Assembly: GCA_963788145.1 (NCBI GenBank) | Contig: CAWBFQ010000007.1 | Location: forward strand, 744,001 to 808,000 | Length of the DNA: 64,000 nucleotides | Origin: UTCFX2 sp963788145 | Lineage (GTDB): Bacteria > Chloroflexota > Anaerolineae > Anaerolineales > UBA4823 | Reading direction: 5' to 3' | Shown: positions 17,371-26,803 of the stretch, piece after piece | Layout: each line of letters starts with the position of its first letter | How positions within the stretch are numbered: the first letter of the stretch is position 1 | The notes under the pieces: generated by a model | What the model saw: the letters and a program-made list of their open reading frames with translations, nothing else | The model's database searches: none | What the model was told of the DNA's origin: nothing | Made by a program: the position numbers and the translations under genes

Positions 17371-17387
17371 CCACAGGCAACCTGTGG
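17371..17387 (-). terminator. Candidate hairpin terminator downstream of cytochrome c gene
   Basis: CCACAGG/CCTGTGG, a 7-bp stem with a 3-base loop. On the minus strand it is followed by TTTATTTGAT. The T tract is interrupted, so termination may be partial. Confidence 0.45.
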
Positions 17388-17446
17388 TGTTCGAATTATC
17401 TGCGTTGTGGATGTGCTCGATTGTTGCAGAGACCACGCCGAACAGA

Positions 17447-17884
17447 TTATTTCATCAATGTCCGCAGGTAAGCAATCACCTGCCAGATTTGCTCTTCACT
17501 GAGAAATGATTTCCAGGCGGGCATGGCGGATTGAAACGGTTCCATCCTGCCGCCTTCCGCAGTGCGCCAATAGAGGTATGCATCGCTCAATGAGCCTTCA
17601 TTTGCCAGGGGCTGGGGAGGCGGGTTGAGCGATTTAGCTGCTGGACCATCGCCCAGAGCTTTATCACCGTGGCATGAAGCGCAATTTGCGTTGTAGATCG
17701 TTTTACCAGCTTCGATCGCATTGGATTTCCCGGCAAGGGGATTGATCTTGCCAGCGTAATTCGACGGCGGCGCGGGTCGTTCCATGCCAGAAGCAGACGG
17801 AGGGGGCGCTTGGGTGCTTGAGCAAGCAGCCAAGATTAGCATACTGACCAGGGCTATCTCAAGTAGAAGCTTGTTCTTGTTCAT
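17447..17884 (-). CDS. Class I c-type cytochrome lipoprotein
   Basis: 145-residue exported monoheme cytochrome. The signal peptide ends in lipobox LAAC (Cys ~21), so it should be lipid-anchored outside the membrane. After a Pro/Ser linker the heme motif is CASCH (residues ~69-73), and the distal Met is probably in the SAMPAWKSFLSEEQIW segment near residue 122. The ending VIAYLRTL is typical of class I cytochromes. It could carry electrons between membrane complexes and a terminal acceptor. It sits between a peroxiredoxin and the sensor kinase on the same strand. Confidence 0.9.
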   Translation of the reverse strand: MNKNKLLLEIALVSMLILAACSSTQAPPPSASGMERPAPPSNYAGKINPLAGKSNAIEAGKTIYNANCASCHGDKALGDGPAAKSLNPPPQPLANEGSLSDAYLYWRTAEGGRMEPFQSAMPAWKSFLSEEQIWQVIAYLRTLMK

Positions 17885-17912
17885 GCGGTCGTTTTCCTAA
17901 CTGCGGTTTGAA

Positions 17913-18371
17913 TTATTTCAAAACCGCGAGCAATTCCAGGCTGTGTTCCGCCGGTTTGACATTCTCAAATACCTTGAGTATCTGGCCTTGAGGATCAATC
18001 AGAAAGGTGGTGCGATAGACGCCATGGTATTCACGGCCCATGAACTTCTTTGGACCCCACACACCGTACAACTCGCACACCTGATGATCCTCATCTGCAA
18101 GCAATGTGAAGGGCAGGGCAAATTTCTCTTTGAACTTGAGATGTTTCTTTGGCGAATCTGGGCTTACTCCCAGGATCACAACACCAGCCTGCTGATACTG
18201 GCTGTAGTCATCTCTAAAATTACAGGCTTCGGTGGTACAACCAGGGGTGTCATCCTTGGGATAAAAATACAAGACGACCGGCTGACCGCGATAATCGGAC
18301 AATTTGCGGGTATTGGCAGCCTCATCGGGTAATGTAAAATCTGGCGCGGAAATTCCTGCGTTAATTGGCAT
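17913..18371 (-). CDS. bcp: Thioredoxin-dependent peroxiredoxin, Bcp/PrxQ type
   Basis: About 152-residue thiol peroxidase reducing hydrogen peroxide and organic peroxides in the cytoplasm. The active site is YPKDDTPGCTTEACNFRDDY, with the peroxidatic Cys in PGCT and the resolving Cys five residues later, the PrxQ arrangement. The resolved ending VYRTTFLIDPQGQI is typical. ATG 18371 is preferred over ATG 18377 because AGG lies six bases upstream. The gene lies in a run of minus-strand genes with redox roles, suggesting protection against oxygen. Confidence 0.92.
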   Translation of the reverse strand: MPINAGISAPDFTLPDEAANTRKLSDYRGQPVVLYFYPKDDTPGCTTEACNFRDDYSQYQQAGVVILGVSPDSPKKHLKFKEKFALPFTLLADEDHQVCELYGVWGPKKFMGREYHGVYRTTFLIDPQGQILKVFENVKPAEHSLELLAVLK

Positions 18372-18409
18372 ATGCATCCTAATAGAAACCCTATTACAAA
18401 CCGGATAAC

Positions 18410-18778
18410 TTATTGAAAAAAGCCAGCTTTTTTCAAGGCCGATTTTAATGATTCGATCGTAGCCGGCTTGATGATCATCAGCAATGCCCCCGTTTTGCGC
18501 ACTTTGCCGGCGGTTTCTGGTTGATCATCTGAAGTGACAAAGACGATCGGAACTGCCTCCATATGTGGGAAGCGCCGAATATAAGACATCACCTCGAAAC
18601 CATCCACACCAGGCATGTTGATATCCAGGAAAACGATATCCGGGGTGAAATCTTTTAGCAGCAGCATCGCTTCGCGTGGTCCATAGGCGGCGCTGGCCTG
18701 GACATCCAAAAACGAAAGCATATTACAGACCATATCAGCGGCTTCGCGATGATCATCAATGACTAACGCTGAAATCAT
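18410..18778 (-). CDS. Single-domain response regulator
   Basis: 122-residue stand-alone receiver: VIDDHREAAD acidic pocket, IVFLDINMPGVDGFEVM with phospho-Asp ~52, and FVTSDD switch. The usual conserved Lys is present in MIIKPA. No output domain is attached. It starts three bases after the stop of the MoeA-PBP gene, implying coupling. A CheY-like or phosphorelay role is possible; no partner kinase is identifiable. Confidence 0.9.
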   Translation of the reverse strand: MISALVIDDHREAADMVCNMLSFLDVQASAAYGPREAMLLLKDFTPDIVFLDINMPGVDGFEVMSYIRRFPHMEAVPIVFVTSDDQPETAGKVRKTGALLMIIKPATIESLKSALKKAGFFQ

Positions 18779-18781
18779 TTG

Positions 18782-20788
18782 TCAACTCACTTCGGCTACC
18801 AGAGTCCCCATCTGAGAAATGTCGTAGCCTGGGAGTGCAGCTACAGCTTGACGGAACTCGGGATCAGCCAGAACTTCAAATAATGGCCTCAGCAACGGGC
18901 TGTCATAGAATATGGACGGGACGATCAACTGGTATGGTTCCTCAAAAAGGGGGATGAAATCCAATCCCAAAGCCTGCGCGGCTGCTGCGATCCCCAAACC
19001 ACAATCTGCCCGCCCAGATGCGACTGCGGCAGCCACTGCCAGATGTGTATATTCTTCCTGATTGTAACCCTGGATGGTCTGCTGTGCAATACCCAGCAAA
19101 GAGAGATGGTAATCAAGTAAAACACGCGTCCCGGCGCCGCGTTGGCGGTTCATCATCATCACATCAGGACGAGTCAGGTCCTGCAGAGATCGGATCGATT
19201 TCGGGTTGCCAGGTTCGACAAGCAGCCCTTGCTGACGCCCCACCAGAGCAATCACCTTCACCGGTAGATCCGGAAGGGTTTCGCGGATGTAGGTCAGGTT
19301 ATAGATCCCGGTCTCAGGATCCAACAAATGCGAACCAGCCAGATGCGCTTCGCCCCGGCGTAAGGCGGTCAAACCACCCAGGCTGCCAACGTTTGCGGAA
19401 GCCAGGCGGCGGTTTTGTTGAGCCAGGTATTGAGCCATCAAATCCAGGCTGATATCGTGCGACCCGATCGCAAAAATAGTGCGCTCCAGGTCTACCGGCG
19501 AGCGATACAATCGGACATCCACCTGCGCCCCGGCTGGCAAGCCCTGTGAGCCACGCGGCAGGATGGCAATGCCATCCGCGCGAACCAATGAGGTGATCAC
19601 TCCCGAACCGCGCGCCAGCGGCGCAGCAAGCAGCTTTTCGCTGACATAACCAACCGCCATGCGCATGTAATCATCATCGCCGGCTGGTGAGGTAATTTTT
19701 CGGGTTATGGCAGCCCGGACGGTAACAGGCTGATGGGGTTGACGTCCTAACCAGCGCGCCAGCAAAGGTTCAACAAATATCTCTGCGGTCAACGCAGCCG
19801 AAACCGGGTAACCTGGAACGCCGATGATGGGTACTTTGGCTGTCTGCCCGTTCTGAATACCCGCTTCCAGGTGTATCATGCCGAGGATAACTGGGTGACC
19901 AGGGCGGACAGCGATGCCATGCACCAGTAAATCGCCAAGGGAGGCGATTACCCTGGCAGAGAAATCTTCCGAGCCAGCTGATGACCCTGCATTCAACAAG
20001 ATCAAGTCGTGGTTTATTGCTGCCTCGCGAACGTGCTGTTGGATCAACTCGAACTGATCCGGGGTAATCGAAAAGCGGTTGGCCTGGCCGCCCCATCCGT
20101 TCACCTGCCCGGCTAGAACTAGGGAATTGTATTCAATGATATCGCCGGGTTTGACCGGTTGACCCAGTGCAACCAGTTCGCTCCCCGTAGGCAGGATAGC
20201 AACGCGCGGTTTACGGGCGACGCTGATGTGGGTGTGTCCGCAGGCTGCGATCGCTCCCAAATCCACCGGGCGGAGCGTATGCCCGGCTGGAAGGACAAGC
20301 TGGGTGGCAACAATATCTTCGCCCAACAGGCGCACATGGCTCCAGGGAGTAATTGAAGCGCGTAGGCGGATAGCAGCTGGATGGCGGGGATTTAGGGACG
20401 GCTCGCTGTCTTCAGAAAGCGGCTCAACATTCTCAATCGGGATCACTGCGTCTGCCCAAACCGGCAATGGATCACCTGTATCGAGATAGGCGGCGCGGGT
20501 TTGACCTGCGGATGCTGTGCATAGCAGAACGACCGGTTGGTTTGGGGACGCCCCGGTAGTTGCTGCAGAACGGATAGCAAAACCGTCCATGGCAGAGGCG
20601 TGATAATGGGGCGAGGAGATTTTCGCCCAGACTGGGCTTGCCAGTACCCGCCCGACCGCCTGTTCATCGAGCGGAATCTGCTCAACCTCCAGGCAGTCCC
20701 ATAGGCCTGCGCTCTGTAGGGCTTCTTGAAGATGGGCTTGCGCCTCATCAAGCGGGATATCATGCAGATAATAGGATTGGATGCTCAT
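18782..20788 (-). CDS. MoeA-like molybdotransferase fused to a PBP-like domain
   Basis: 668-residue fusion. Residues ~1-410 are MoeA-like: DGFAIR (residues ~67-72), the molybdopterin-binding domain with ILPTGSELV and the loop NAGSSAGSEDF, and GVPGYPVSA. MoeA inserts molybdate into adenylylated molybdopterin. Residues ~440-668 resemble the substrate-binding domain of LysR regulators and ModA-like proteins (PBP_like family), possibly a molybdate-binding or delivery module. Such fusions are known in anaerobes. Its start overlaps the stop of the upstream moeA gene as ATGA, so two MoeA homologues are coupled. They may supply the Mo enzyme at the right end of the window. Confidence 0.9.
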   Translation of the reverse strand: MSIQSYYLHDIPLDEAQAHLQEALQSAGLWDCLEVEQIPLDEQAVGRVLASPVWAKISSPHYHASAMDGFAIRSAATTGASPNQPVVLLCTASAGQTRAAYLDTGDPLPVWADAVIPIENVEPLSEDSEPSLNPRHPAAIRLRASITPWSHVRLLGEDIVATQLVLPAGHTLRPVDLGAIAACGHTHISVARKPRVAILPTGSELVALGQPVKPGDIIEYNSLVLAGQVNGWGGQANRFSITPDQFELIQQHVREAAINHDLILLNAGSSAGSEDFSARVIASLGDLLVHGIAVRPGHPVILGMIHLEAGIQNGQTAKVPIIGVPGYPVSAALTAEIFVEPLLARWLGRQPHQPVTVRAAITRKITSPAGDDDYMRMAVGYVSEKLLAAPLARGSGVITSLVRADGIAILPRGSQGLPAGAQVDVRLYRSPVDLERTIFAIGSHDISLDLMAQYLAQQNRRLASANVGSLGGLTALRRGEAHLAGSHLLDPETGIYNLTYIRETLPDLPVKVIALVGRQQGLLVEPGNPKSIRSLQDLTRPDVMMMNRQRGAGTRVLLDYHLSLLGIAQQTIQGYNQEEYTHLAVAAAVASGRADCGLGIAAAAQALGLDFIPLFEEPYQLIVPSIFYDSPLLRPLFEVLADPEFRQAVAALPGYDISQMGTLVAEVS

Positions 20789-22018
20789 AACAGAAATACT
20801 TCAACCATCTCTCCGGCGCTCAAACCGGTGGCAGCGGGTGGGATTTGGATCATGCCATCGGCGCGCGCCAGTGTAAAAATAAGATTACTTTTACCAAAGA
20901 CCGGCTCAGCCAGAAAACCCTGAGGCGTGGCAACCAGGCGGACAGGCGCCCAATCTTCTCGAGCAGCCTGGGAAGCCAGATTCAACCCCAGCCGGGCTTG
21001 GATCATTGGCCGAAGGGGAGGTTTTTCCAGACCTTGCAGCTGATCTAAGACCGGGAGGACGAAGCGCATTGCGATCACCAGAGCGCTGACCGGGTTGCCT
21101 GGAAGGCCAATCACCGGTTTCCCGGCGCAAACCGCCAAAATGGTGGGTTTACCCGGACGCACATTCACTCCATGAACCAGAACGCCAGGAGGTCCTAATG
21201 AATGGATGACCTGGCTGGTCAGATCGCGCGCACTGGCAGAAGAGCCGGCTGTGATTACAACCATATCGCAAATCTCAAGGGCAGCCTGGGCGGCAGCGCG
21301 CAGCGCTTCGAAGCGGTCCGGCGCGATGCCGAAATGGATCGGGGAACCCCCCGAGGCGTCAATCAGTGCGCTGAGGCTATACGAATTTACGTCTCGTACC
21401 TGACCGGGAGAAATTTCTTGTCGAGGCGGGATGATTTCATCCCCGCTGGAAATTAAACCTACTTTTGGCTGGCGAGCGACCTGGATGCGAGTAATCCCCA
21501 AAGCCATTAGCCCGCCTATCTCTGCCGGGCGCAGGCGGAAACCGGCAGGGATCACCTGTTCGCCCTGGCTGACATCTTCTCCTAGATTTCAACACGTTTT
21601 CGCCAACCGCTGCCGCTCGCAGAATTTCCACCTGATTTTTGCCAGCATTCTGGGTGTGCTCTACCATCACCACTGCATCCGCATCCATTGGCAGCATACC
21701 GCCGGTATGGATCAGGGCACATTCTCCCATTTTGATGGAAAAATCTGCGGGAGCTCCCATCGGAACCTCCCTGATGAGACGCAAATAGGCCGGTAACGAT
21801 TCGCTGGCGCCGTAAGTATCTGCAGCTCGGATTGCGAAACCATCCACCGTAGAGCGGACAAAACCCGGAAGTGGATCGGGGGCGATCACTGGTTCTATAG
21901 TCACGCGGCCAAAGGCTGAAGCCACATCGATCGGCTCAGGATCGGTTCGGTAAGAAAGATGGGCAAACATTTGATCCAGGGCTTGATCGGGCGGCGCTAA
22001 TTGAAGGAATTCGGGCAT
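20785..22018 (-). CDS. moeA: Molybdopterin molybdenumtransferase MoeA (frameshifted)
   Basis: MoeA homologue of expected length (410 residues after correction). N-terminal part (22018 to about 21586) shows GFVRSTVDGFAIRAADTYGA and GGMLPMDADAVVMVEHT. The C-terminal part in another frame shows GEDVSQGEQVIPAGFRLRP, GLISSGDEI, ITAGSSAS and IGLPGNPVSA. The reading frame changes near 21586, where removing one base from AAATCTAGGAGAAGAT restores VGENVLKSGEDV, the typical MoeA sequence. The total span is 3n+1, consistent with one extra base. This may be a sequencing error or a recent mutation; the coupled second MoeA could compensate. Confidence 0.83.
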
Positions 22019-22107
22019 AATTCAGGCCTAATTATCGGGTAAATACATTTGAAGGATGTCGTTTATTCGCGCTCCATATCAGAATAAATTCCTGTTGGAT
22101 TATGCGA

Positions 22108-23014
22108 TCAATTCACCCAAAACGCATAAGCGATTAAATATGCATAAAGAGTAAAAAGCGCCAATGCTCCGATTGTGAGGGCATTCCAGTTCGGTTTTGC
22201 CCCAGCAACCAGGCCGCGCATCTGCCAGACCTGGAACAATCCGAGCGGAAGGGGTAATAACCCGGCCAGGGTGGCAAACCAGGGATAGCCAAAAAGGCGC
22301 GCCAGCAACAAGATGAGGAAAGCGGTCAGGATCAATATATTATGTAGCCCCATCCCATTCTGCCAACCGATTCGAACCATCAAGGTGCGTTTTTCGAATT
22401 TGACATCGTTGGCATAATCCGGCAATTCGAAGGCTAACAACATTGCCATCATCAGGGCAGCGAGCGGGAAGCTGCTCATCGGCAGCAAGCGATGCAGCTC
22501 GCCAGTCTGCAGCATGAATGCGAAGGACGGTAAAAGAAAAGCGATGATAAAAGTGGTCGTTAAATTCTCCATAACCCGAGGCTTGCAACCGGATCGGCGG
22601 CGATGCGTAGAAGAATGATCCGAGAAATGCCATTCCCATGATCAGATAAATCACTGGAACAGGTCGGACGACGGAAATAAAGATCACCGAGAGCGAAGCC
22701 AGTAAAGCCAGACAGGCTAATCCTGCCATCAAGGCTATCCGGCGAGGCAATTTTCCTGGTCCAAGAACACCGCTTCCACCGGTCAACCAGGTACGGTTGG
22801 GATTGATCTGATCCGCTGGGGCATCGTAGTATTCATTCAAATATTGGGTGCTCAGTTGCAGCAGGGTAACCCAGGACTGACCGAGTATGTAGGTACTCCA
22901 GTTGATCGTTGCGCCAAGATAATGAGCAATCCCAGCGCCAAGAGCATAGACCAAAATACCCCCCATCAAGAAGAAAGGCCGTGAAAGGCGAACAAAGAGA
23001 CCGAAATTCTTCAT
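22108..23014 (-). CDS. UbiA/MenA-family prenyltransferase (frameshifted)
   Basis: Multi-spanning prenyltransferase that attaches an isoprenoid tail to an aromatic acceptor; the MenA type makes demethylmenaquinone. The first Asp-rich motif is NEYYDAPAD, and the second is ELPDYANDVKFEKRT near residue 195. The frame changes near 22570: removing one T from the TTT run in GAGAATTTAACG joins GYGE to LTTTFIIAFLLP. The span is 3n+1, consistent with a single extra base and a 301-residue protein. ATG 23014 overlaps the DinB stop as ATGA. A menaquinone pool would fit the DsrMK complex at the other end of the window. Confidence 0.82.
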
Positions 23015-23508
23015 TCCGTAAAATCACCTTTCTCAGCCGTCAACCGTCTACGGATATCCCGCTGGTGAATTTGGTTGTGGCGATAAAGCAACTGAATAAT
23101 CTCCTGCAAAGATGCCAATCCGAGAAATGGGTGACGACCGGTTCTGGCAAGATCTTCCAGGCTCATCTGGCTCACCTGGAGGATATTTTCGCGGCGCAGG
23201 TCTTCGAACTGGCGGAGGAGGGCGGCTGGTTCATTTTTTCCGACGATGGCGACATCCTCTTCATTGAAGTCGTCGATATCAAAATCTTCAGGCGCTCCGG
23301 CTCCGCCGCCAAGCACATCTTGAATCAGTTGGGCAAAAGCTCTTTCTGCCGAAATAAAATGAGCGAGTATTTGATGAACTGTCCAACAGGGATGATCGGA
23401 ATACACGGTTTGGCGCATTTGTTCAAAAGTGAGACCGCGGAAGAATTCCACTGTTTTTTCTGACTCAATTTCCAAACGTGTGACCAACCGCTGAGAGGTT
23501 TCGGGCAT
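23011..23508 (-). CDS. DinB-superfamily protein
   Basis: 165-residue four-helix-bundle protein of the DinB/YfiT type. Putative metal-binding histidines occur in HQILAHFISAERAF (residues ~45-58) and HNQIHQRDI (near residue 145), matching the three-His arrangement of metal-dependent members. Such proteins include thiol transferases, but this function is unassigned. It is coupled to the prenyltransferase by an ATGA overlap and follows the rhodanese by 43 bases. Confidence 0.82.
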   Translation of the reverse strand: MPETSQRLVTRLEIESEKTVEFFRGLTFEQMRQTVYSDHPCWTVHQILAHFISAERAFAQLIQDVLGGGAGAPEDFDIDDFNEEDVAIVGKNEPAALLRQFEDLRRENILQVSQMSLEDLARTGRHPFLGLASLQEIIQLLYRHNQIHQRDIRRRLTAEKGDFTE

Positions 23509-23551
23509 CGGATCAGATCTCCCTTCTTGTCAGGCTAAGTCTGTTTCCGAC

Positions 23552-24037
23552 CTATTTCTCGACCGGATAGCCTGCCGACAGCCAAGCATCCAGGCCGCCA
23601 AGGAGCGGGTTAACCTGGCTGAACCCCTGGTCGATTAAGGACCGTGCTACACGAGCACTTGATTCTTCGGATGGTCAGGTGCAGTAGGTGATGATCCAGG
23701 CATTTGGATCCAACTCACCCAGGCGGGCAGGGATTTCTTCTTCCGTTATAGATAATGCCCCCGGGATATGTCCCTGGGAGAAATAAGGCTCGCCGCGAGT
23801 ATCTACGAAGATAGCTTTGTTGGAATCAAATGCTGCTCTGGCCTGTTCCACCCGCAAGCGCTTGACTTCCGGATAAGGGATGCCAGAGGAGGAGGCAACG
23901 GAATCTGTACTCACAGGCTGGGCGAAAGTTTTCTGGGTGACCCCGATGAACCAGAATAAAGAGATAACCATTAAAATAATCCCCAGGCCGACCATCAGCA
24001 GGGGGGCTAAAGAGGCGCGACTGTTCTTTTCCGGCAT
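23552..24037 (-). CDS. Membrane-anchored rhodanese-like protein with in-frame TGA
   Basis: One N-terminal membrane helix (residues ~15-35) is followed by a rhodanese domain: FVDTRGEPYFSQGHIPGA, active-site region ITYCT-stop-PSEESS, and SQVNPLLGGLDAWLSAGYP, ending at TAG 23552. The TGA at 23675-23677 falls where many homologues have the second Cys of a Y-C-x-C-P motif. Conservation on both sides shows this is one gene of about 162 codons. It is either a nonsense change, a sequencing error, or a selenocysteine codon. GGAGG upstream favours the second of two adjacent ATGs (24037). Rhodanese domains transfer sulfane sulfur, which may link it to sulfur metabolism here. Confidence 0.75.
23644..23658 (-). 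other. Small stem-loop downstream of the rhodanese TGA (SECIS-like)
   Basis: GTGCT-CGTGT-AGCAC forms a 5-bp stem with a 5-base loop. Its stem begins 16 bases after the TGA and its loop 21 bases after, with G as the second loop base. This spacing and loop fit the known loose consensus of bacterial SECIS elements. The stem is short, so this is weak evidence. Confidence 0.3.
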
Positions 24038-24242
24038 CATTCCTCCAAAATTAAGTCATTGAAAGGTGAGAGAAGCAGAAAATAGTTACAACAAACCTCA
24101 CCCAATACCACTAAGGCGGGTACATGATACCATAACCTCTGTACTGTCCTGTTAATAGAGTGGTTAATTTAATCACGAGGTCAATGTGGATAGCTTCGGT
24201 CAAAGGTGACAAATCCGCCGGATGTGTGTTGTTATCTCAAGC

Positions 24243-24411
24243 GTGATCGTTCCAAATTTGGTAAAGTTTTACAGTGGCGAACAATTTCTCCCACTTCGAG
24301 CCTAAAATGCACAACTATATGGAAACGAACCGCCGTACGGCGTATGTTTGGAGCAATTTTGCCCCACTTTCCGGGAGCGCAAACAATGTTTACCAATTTT
24401 GGAACAGTCAC
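24243..24411. mobile_element. MITE-like element with 8-bp target duplication
   Basis: A 169-bp non-coding element. Its ends are imperfect terminal inverted repeats of 24 bases (24243-24266 and 24388-24411, 20 of 24 matching), sharing GTTCCAAA and TTGGTAAA. The direct repeat TCTCAAGC occurs immediately outside both ends (24235-24242 and 24412-24419), as expected for an 8-bp target-site duplication. A 12-bp palindrome, CGCCGTACGGCG, sits near its centre (24331-24342). No transposase is encoded, so it must be mobilised in trans. It fills most of the 24041-24484 gap before the MATE gene; the rest of the gap shows nothing clear. Confidence 0.75.
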
Positions 24412-24484
24412 TCTCAAGCCATCAGCGCTGGTATGTTAGAATGGACTGTTATTCGATCATCCATAAGCCCGGTGGATTGTTATT

Positions 24485-25879
24485 TTGAGCGCAGTTCTTT
24501 CAACCAACAGGATATTAATAGCAATTAGGCGCTTGGATGACCGCGAATATCGGCGCGACCTGTTCCGATTTGCGCTACCAATCGCCATCCAGAATCTGAT
24601 CATGTCCTCGCTTAATATGGTGGGAGTGGTGATGATCGGTCAACTCGGCGAGGCTCCAGTAGCTGCGGTTGGCTTGGCAAGCCAGATCTTTTTCTTGCTA
24701 CAACTGGTGTTATTCGGGATCAATAGTGGTGCAGCAATGTTCACTGCCCAGCTATGGGGCAAGCAAGATATCCCAAATATCCGAAAGGTGCTCAGTCTGG
24801 CTCTATTGATGGGGTTATGCGCGGCTTCTTTTTTCCTGGCGTTTGCCTGGTTTGCGCCAGATTTTGTGATCGGGATCTATTCCAGAGATCCAGTCGTGAT
24901 CGCGCTAGGCAGCGAATACCTGCACATCTTTGGCTGGGCTTATTTATTTCTGGCAGTCAGCTTTGGATTTTCTATCATCATGCGGAGCATGGGTGAGGTG
25001 AGGATACCGATGCTGGTGAGCATCTCAGCGCTGGGTTTTAACGCCATCGCCAGTTATCTGTTGATCTTTGGCAAACTGGGATTTCCAGCTTTAGAGGTGC
25101 GGGGCGCTGCAATCGCCGGGTTACTCGCCCGGATACTGGAATGCAGCCTGCTTATCGGGACCGTCTATCTACGGCGAATGCCGATTGCGCTGCGCCCGAG
25201 TGATTTTCTCAATCTGAACGTGGCTTTCGCTAGAAGGATTTTCAAACCCATTTTGCCAGTGATCATGAACGAGACATTCTGGTCGTTCGGGATCACGGTC
25301 TATAATGTGGTTTATGCCAGGATCGGAACCACTTCAATCGCGGCGATGAATATCATTGCCACGATCGATAACATGGCTCTGGTATTGGTTTTTGGTATTT
25401 CTCATGCCACCGCGATCATGGTGGGGAATCGGATCGGGGCAGGCGATGATCAACGGGCGTTTCAATATGCGCTGCGCTCCCTGGCGTTGGTGATTTGCCT
25501 GGCAATATTGATCGGCAGCCTGGTGCTGCTTTGGTCTCCCCATATTCTGGGGTTATATAAGGTTTCGGCGGAAGTGATCTTCTTCGCCCGGCGGATATTG
25601 ACGATTCTTAGTCTGCTGCTTTGGGTACGGGCTGTCAATGCGCTGATCGTGGTGGGCATCTTACGCAGCGGCGGGGATACACTCTTTTCGTTTTTCCTGG
25701 ATGGTTTGATCATCTGGGTGGTCGGCGTACCGAGTGCATTCTTCACGGCTTTCGTGCTGCACTGGCCGGTGTATTGGGTCTATTTGGCGATTATGTCCGA
25801 GGAAATCTTGAAATGTTGCTTTGGCCTTTGGCGCACATTCTCTAGGCGTTGGATCCACAATCTGACTCAGACAATATAA
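24485..25879 (+). CDS. MATE-family efflux transporter
   Basis: 464-residue membrane protein with about 12 hydrophobic helices. Family features include ALPIAIQNLIMSSLNMVGVVMIGQLG in helix 1 (quoted here as MVGVVMIGQLG), GAAMFTAQLWGK, and FGISHATAIMVGNRIGAGDD at the start of the second half. MATE pumps export drugs or metabolites using Na+ or H+ gradients. The start is TTG 24485; no ATG exists upstream of helix 1, and GGTGG lies about ten bases before the TTG. It begins 74 bases downstream of the MITE, which may affect its expression. Confidence 0.9.
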   Translation: MSAVLSTNRILIAIRRLDDREYRRDLFRFALPIAIQNLIMSSLNMVGVVMIGQLGEAPVAAVGLASQIFFLLQLVLFGINSGAAMFTAQLWGKQDIPNIRKVLSLALLMGLCAASFFLAFAWFAPDFVIGIYSRDPVVIALGSEYLHIFGWAYLFLAVSFGFSIIMRSMGEVRIPMLVSISALGFNAIASYLLIFGKLGFPALEVRGAAIAGLLARILECSLLIGTVYLRRMPIALRPSDFLNLNVAFARRIFKPILPVIMNETFWSFGITVYNVVYARIGTTSIAAMNIIATIDNMALVLVFGISHATAIMVGNRIGAGDDQRAFQYALRSLALVICLAILIGSLVLLWSPHILGLYKVSAEVIFFARRILTILSLLLWVRAVNALIVVGILRSGGDTLFSFFLDGLIIWVVGVPSAFFTAFVLHWPVYWVYLAIMSEEILKCCFGLWRTFSRRWIHNLTQTI

Positions 25880-25930
25880 TTCTTGTCCATTTTATTTAAT
25901 CTGATCCCGTGATGAGACGATGGTTTTTGC

Positions 25931-26803
25931 TCAGCCGATCGCGAAACTGACCTGGCCATACACTTTCGAGCGTTGGTATCCTGGATCCATCCCGCGCAGC
26001 ATATGACGATTGGAGCGGTGGACTTGAAAGCCGTAGCCTTTTAGCAAGCCATCTGCATCGGTATTCATCCCAGGGACAACTGCAAAAGGGAATCCGGGCA
26101 ATCTTTTCGAAAATGCAGCCACCAATAATTGTTCCGCTTCCTCTGAACTGGCGGCAACCCAGGGGCCTAGCTTTCGGCCTTGGATAAAAAGAAAAGCGGA
26201 AATCCGCCCTGTGTCATCCCGAACGATGAAGGCGTTATCCGGAAAATCTCTGAGCATGAGACGGAAGACTTGCTTTCGATTCCCAGGAAAAATCCGCGCA
26301 TCAAATTCTACCAACTCATCTATATCGGAGGAGCGCATCGATTCAACCCCATCCGGACAGCGCGTCATCGTTGGCATCCTATCCAGCGCGTAAACAAAGG
26401 ATTGGTCCAGGGCGGTAAAACCTAACTGAAGATAGAGAGGGTAACCTTTTTCGGATGCATCCAACAATATGGTGGGGACTTTGCGAGAATCCAGCCAGGA
26501 TAGGACATGCTCCATCAAGGCGCGCCCAATGCCATGCCTCTGAAAGGATGGAAGAATCGCTAATTGACCAATATAGGCGGAAGGGCCATAATTTACCACG
26601 CCAACCATACCCACCGGCTCCGACGAAGTCGGGCTTGAACGGTATTCGGCAATAAACCAACCATCCGGCTGGATTTCCAAATACCGACGCAGATCGGCAA
26701 GGTGGCTTTCTGTCATCTCAAAAGCCGCCATATTAATCTGATTTGCAATTTCGCAATCCGCCCAGTTGAGCGGACGGATAGGGAAATCCACCCCCAGTCT
26801 CAT
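25931..26803 (-). CDS. GNAT acetyltransferase with second GNAT-like C-terminal domain
   Basis: 290-residue protein. The N-terminal GNAT domain has the acetyl-CoA loop LPSFQRHGIGRALMEHVL and the strand LLDASEKGYPLYLQLGF. The C-terminal ~130 residues (GRISAFLFIQGRKLGPWVAA, GYGFQVHRSNRHMLRG) resemble the Acetyltransf_18 domain seen in YitH-like proteins. I chose ATG 26803, which overlaps the proline dehydrogenase stop as ATGA, rather than the upstream in-frame codon at 26881 that lies within that gene. Substrate is unknown; coupling with proline dehydrogenase may mean an amino acid-related substrate. Confidence 0.83.
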   Translation of the reverse strand: MRLGVDFPIRPLNWADCEIANQINMAAFEMTESHLADLRRYLEIQPDGWFIAEYRSSPTSSEPVGMVGVVNYGPSAYIGQLAILPSFQRHGIGRALMEHVLSWLDSRKVPTILLDASEKGYPLYLQLGFTALDQSFVYALDRMPTMTRCPDGVESMRSSDIDELVEFDARIFPGNRKQVFRLMLRDFPDNAFIVRDDTGRISAFLFIQGRKLGPWVAASSEEAEQLLVAAFSKRLPGFPFAVVPGMNTDADGLLKGYGFQVHRSNRHMLRGMDPGYQRSKVYGQVSFAIG

